From the NCBI GenBank assembly GCA_015229005.1, contig JADGCL010000011.1, positions 1 through 55,995 on the forward strand: DNA of 55,995 nucleotides, read 5' to 3'. This document shows, one piece after another, positions 53,445 to 55,995 of the stretch; the stretch's first letter is position 1; every line of letters starts with the position of its first letter. The stretch is from Magnetococcales bacterium. GTDB lineage: Bacteria; Pseudomonadota; Magnetococcia; Magnetococcales; JADGCL01. Below the pieces are notes generated by a model, which was not told the DNA's origin, did not search any database, and saw nothing but the letters and a program-made list of their open reading frames with translations. Position numbers and translations under genes: made by a program.

Positions 53445-53972
53445 ATGGCCAAGGCGGCGAAGGGGTGGGTCCCCTTGCAGGAGTACCTCGTCGAGGGTCT
53501 TCGGGCGGCGGCCTCACGGGGGGGGCAGGGAGCGACGGAGTCCCTGGGGATGCCACCGCCGCCTCCGGGGTGGGTGCCGCTCGCCGATTACATGATCGAC
53601 GGGGTTCGCCATCGGCTTGAGCCGCTGCCGGAGACGGCCTATTTCGAGCGCCTCGTTGCCCCCCCGGAGCCGCCGCCCCCCCAGCCCGAACGCGACCTCA
53701 CCATGTACCGGGCCCTGGCCGAGGTCTATGCGATGGTGACGCGCCAGGGTGCGGTCCGGAGACGCCTCGATCGTTTCCTCGCCGAGTCGCGGGCGCAATG
53801 CGCCAGCGGTCGCATCCGACCGGAGAGCCTGCGAAAGATCGAAGAGAATATCGCCGCGATCCAGGCGAAGCACCTCGAACGGCTGGAGTCGGTCGCGGAA
53901 TACTTCCTGGCTCGTTACTTCCGCATCTACGACAACCCCGAGCCGGTGGTGACGGGCGGCGGGAAATACTGA
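53445..53972 (+). CDS. Hypothetical proline-rich protein with a duplicated GWVPL motif
   Basis: The ATG at 53445 follows ggaggagg. The 175-residue product carries two similar segments, KGWVPLQEYLVEGLRAA and PGWVPLADYMIDGVRHR, separated by a proline-rich linker. A second proline run (PPEPPPPQPERD) and a helical C-terminus (MYRALAEVYAMVTRQG..., IRPESLRKIEENIAAIQAKH) follow. No membrane segment or known family. It converges on the response-regulator gene. Confidence 0.75.
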   Translation: MAKAAKGWVPLQEYLVEGLRAAASRGGQGATESLGMPPPPPGWVPLADYMIDGVRHRLEPLPETAYFERLVAPPEPPPPQPERDLTMYRALAEVYAMVTRQGAVRRRLDRFLAESRAQCASGRIRPESLRKIEENIAAIQAKHLERLESVAEYFLARYFRIYDNPEPVVTGGGKY

Positions 53973-54026
53973 TACGGGACCAGCCGATACGGGGCCAAGC
54001 GGGCTGGGTGCGCCAGCTGCGGGGGG

Positions 54027-54425
54027 CTACCCCAGAAGGCCGTGCTTTTCCATCTTGGCCAGAAGGGAGCGGCGGGTGAAGGGCTTGATGAGGTAATCGG
54101 TACACCCCCCCTGGTAGAAGGCCTCCACCACGTCCTTGGGTGAGTCGAGGGCGGTGACCATGATCACGACGCACTCCTGGCCCGGGGGCACCTCCGCCTC
54201 GCGCTCGGCCTTGCGGATCTCGCGAAGCGCCTGCTGCCCGTCCATGCGCGGCATCATGATGTCCAGCAGAACGAGGTCGTAAGGGGCGCCACGCATGGTG
54301 TCGGTGCGGAAGATTTCGACCGCCTCCTCGCCGTCGGTCACCATGTCGCAGGTGGCCATGGAGCGGAGGATATCGCGCAACAGGAGGCGGTTGGCCAACT
54401 CATCGTCCGCGATCAGGACCTTCAT
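54027..54425 (-). CDS. Single-domain response regulator receiver protein
   Basis: The 132-residue receiver has acidic pocket Asp7/Asp8 (LIADDE), phosphoacceptor Asp in LVLLDIMMPRMDG, Thr in MVTALD and Lys in YLIKPF. There is no output domain. No kinase gene is adjacent. It is transcribed away from the candidate origin. It could be a phosphate relay or CheY-like switch; its partner cannot be inferred. Confidence 0.93.
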   Translation of the reverse strand: MKVLIADDELANRLLLRDILRSMATCDMVTDGEEAVEIFRTDTMRGAPYDLVLLDIMMPRMDGQQALREIRKAEREAEVPPGQECVVIMVTALDSPKDVVEAFYQGGCTDYLIKPFTRRSLLAKMEKHGLLG

Positions 54426-54676
54426 CTCCGACCCTCTCCCTGCCAGGCCGAACCCCGCTGTAGGCTCGCCCGGCCCTTAAGATGCACTCGCCCCATGGTA
54501 CCAAATTCCCCGCCCGAGTTGAAGGAGTAAAGGGGGGTGGAGGGAGCTGGCCGGAAGCAAGCGAGGCGGAGCCGCGTCGTCCTGAAGGCCCCAACGAACC
54601 GAACCCGAAGAGGGGATTTTGGGCGCTTTTTCCCCTTGACGCAAACTAACCCAGCTTGCCGTCGAAGGAATCAGAG

Positions 54677-54890
54677 CTATCCACAGAATCTGTGGATAAC
54701 GTTGTGGATAACTTGGTGAACGCCCGGGTAACCACCTTGCCGGACTTGGCGATTCGACCAATTGGACGTTTTTTGATCGTTTTATTAATTATTTGTAAAT
54801 CAATGAGTTGCAATGATACCGTATCAGCGCAGCCGGCATTTCGCGAGTTCTTCAGACGATTCAAGGGACTCCCCCCGGGCCTGTGCATAA
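54677..54890. other. Candidate chromosomal replication origin (oriC)
   Basis: Four DnaA-box-like 9-mers: CTATCCACA (54677-54685, one mismatch), TGTGGATAA (54691-54699 and 54703-54711) and TGTGCATAA (54882-54890, matches TTATNCACA on the minus strand). Between them is an AT-rich stretch (54768-54820), in sharp contrast to the GC-rich surroundings. A perfect IHF consensus WATCAANNNNTTR lies at 54798-54810, and TTAA-N7-TAAA at 54785-54799 is close to a CtrA-type site. No gene covers 54426-54910. The arrangement fits an oriC unwinding region flanked by DnaA boxes. Confidence 0.65.
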
Positions 54891-54910
54891 ACGTAGCGGC
54901 GAAAGCTTTG

Positions 54911-55993
54911 TCAAGTTCTTTCGATTTCTTTTTTTCTGCCGATCAATCCCCCCTTGCCAGGATCGATCGCGACGATCTCGACCTCGGCGATCTCCCCGGG
55001 AAGCGGCTCGGTGATGGTCGGAAAACGGACCGGAAGGAAACCTCGGCTTTTGCCGAAGGCCTCCCCCCCGGCACATGATTCCACCAGGACCTCGATCCTG
55101 CGACCGACCCATCGCCGGGTCTCGGTCCGGAGGGCGGCGGCGGCCAGGTCGCGCAACCGCCGGGAACGGTCACGCATGATGGATGGAGGTACCCGCGTCG
55201 AGGGATTGATTCGGGCTGCCTCGGTTCCGGGTCGGTCCGAGTAGCGAAAGACGTGGGCCAGGAGCAGCCCGGTCCGCTCCACCAGGTCGAGGGAACGGGC
55301 GAAGGCCGCCTCGTCCTCCCCGGGAAAGCCGACGATGAAATCCCCTCCCAGGATCAGTTCCGGTCGCAGCCGCCGCAACTCCCCGACCGCGTCGAGGATC
55401 TGCCGGCGCTGGTATCGACGCCCCATGGACGCAAGGATGGCATCGTCCCCGGACTGAATGGAGAGGTGCAAGTGGTCGCACAGTACCGCCCGATCGGCGA
55501 AAAGGGCCAGCAGCGGTTCATCGAGATCCGAGGGATCCAGGGAGGAGAGACGCAGGCGGTCGAGCCCCGGCAACCGGGCAATCTCCCCAACCAGGGAAGC
55601 CAGGCCGCCGGTCGAACCCGGGAGATCCCGCCCCCAGGCCCCGAGGTCGATGCCGGTCAGGACCAGCTCGCGAAAGCCGCTGGCCAGGAAACTCTTCGCC
55701 TGGGCCAGCACATGCTCCAGGGTCAGAGACCGGCTCGGCCCCCGAGTCTGGGGGATCAGGCAGTAACTGCAATGGCCATCGCAACCGGTCTGAACGGAGA
55801 GAAAGGCACGCGAACGGTCGGCAAAACCCTCGATCAACGGCGGCAAGGGTGCCGGTCCGGCAGATTCTCCCACGAGGGGGGATGAAGGCGAGAGCGTCCC
55901 CCCCCCCCCCCCCCCCCCCGGGGGGGGGGGGGGGGGGGGGGCGGAGAAGGGGGCCGCCCCAAGCCTGTCGGGGGGACCAAGGAGACGGGCCTT
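54911..55993 (-). CDS. mtaB: MtaB-type tRNA methylthiotransferase (partial, 5' end beyond window)
   Basis: The visible part contains the radical-SAM motif CDGHCSYCLIPQTRG, then FRELVLTGIDLGAWG, LRLSSLDPSDLDE, HLHLSIQSGDDAILASMGRRY, GGDFIVGFPGEDE and RYSDRPGTEAA, as in MtaB (t6A37 methylthiotransferase). The frame continues upstream without a stop through a C22-G22 tract to the window edge, where KARLLG fits the linker after the UPF0004 domain. A weak TRAM-like tail ends the protein. The start lies outside the window. Confidence 0.92.
   Translation of the reverse strand, partial: KARLLGPPDRLGAAPFSAPPPPPPPGGGGGGGTLSPSSPLVGESAGPAPLPPLIEGFADRSRAFLSVQTGCDGHCSYCLIPQTRGPSRSLTLEHVLAQAKSFLASGFRELVLTGIDLGAWGRDLPGSTGGLASLVGEIARLPGLDRLRLSSLDPSDLDEPLLALFADRAVLCDHLHLSIQSGDDAILASMGRRYQRRQILDAVGELRRLRPELILGGDFIVGFPGEDEAAFARSLDLVERTGLLLAHVFRYSDRPGTEAARINPSTRVPPSIMRDRSRRLRDLAAAALRTETRRWVGRRIEVLVESCAGGEAFGKSRGFLPVRFPTITEPLPGEIAEVEIVAIDPGKGGLIGRKKEIERT
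55898..55941. repeat. C22-G22 homopolymer palindrome inside mtaB
   Basis: Twenty-two C (55898-55919) are followed directly by twenty-two G (55920-55941), a perfect 44-bp dyad. It is in frame with mtaB, encoding runs of glycine and proline. It may be an assembly artefact or a true slippery tract. Confidence 0.8.
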
Positions 55994-55995
55994 CT

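Overview
This is a GC-rich window with dense coding, frequent 4-bp start/stop overlaps and many GTG/TTG starts. It looks like the chromosome of a motile pseudomonadotal bacterium. A full chemotaxis cluster with a haem/CZB-type receptor, a c-di-GMP cyclase and an LPS-type envelope cluster fit an alphaproteobacterium-like or Magnetococcales-like lineage. That placement is inference; no rRNA, tRNA or magnetosome gene is present to test it.

Layout. 1-3.4 kb: the C-terminus of a chemoreceptor, a 141-bp palindromic element, a small ORF, a 25-residue-repeat coiled-coil protein and a ParA ATPase. 3.4-6.7 kb (minus strand): four small proteins (one a SemiSWEET) and a DinG/YoaA iron-sulfur helicase. 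6.8-8.6 kb: queD-queE-thiE-like operon behind a near-consensus promoter that would give a leaderless queD mRNA. 9.1-17.7 kb: STAS-cheY-cheA-cheW-(terminator)-cheB-cheR-chemoreceptor. 17.8-22.2 kb (minus): sulfotransferase, fatty acyl-AMP ligase, acyl carrier protein and a WcbI-like protein, probably building an acylated and/or sulfated envelope product. 22.4-23.8 kb: a DUF423 membrane protein and a metallophosphoesterase.

23.9-35.5 kb is the most unusual region. It holds a membrane-anchored caspase-like protease, a membrane protein with two RCK/TrkA-N folds, a RyR domain and a SLOG-like Rossmann domain, a second caspase fused to an FGE-sulfatase domain, and, convergent to these, a 1614-residue TIR-STAND-WD40 protein with an internal membrane span. 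All four are built from domains used in biological-conflict (immunity/regulated death) systems. I propose they form one membrane-based sensing and killing module.

36-37 kb: a diguanylate cyclase behind a sigma54-like site. 37.3-51.6 kb: envelope/glycan genes (phosphoethanolamine transferase, dgkA, polysaccharide deacetylase, glycosyltransferases, wecB, sugar nucleotidyltransferase, cupin, sugar aminotransferase, LPG-synthase/flippase-like protein, methyltransferase), interrupted by topB. 51.8-54.4 kb: small proteins, a DUF808 membrane protein and a single-domain response regulator. 54.66-54.90 kb has four DnaA-box-like 9-mers, an AT-rich stretch and a consensus IHF site: a candidate oriC. The window ends inside mtaB, which contains a C22-G22 tract.

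Across the window, at least six intergenic spaces carry copies (two near-identical in inverted orientation, others decayed) of a tandem multi-hairpin repeat that I do not recognise from named families.
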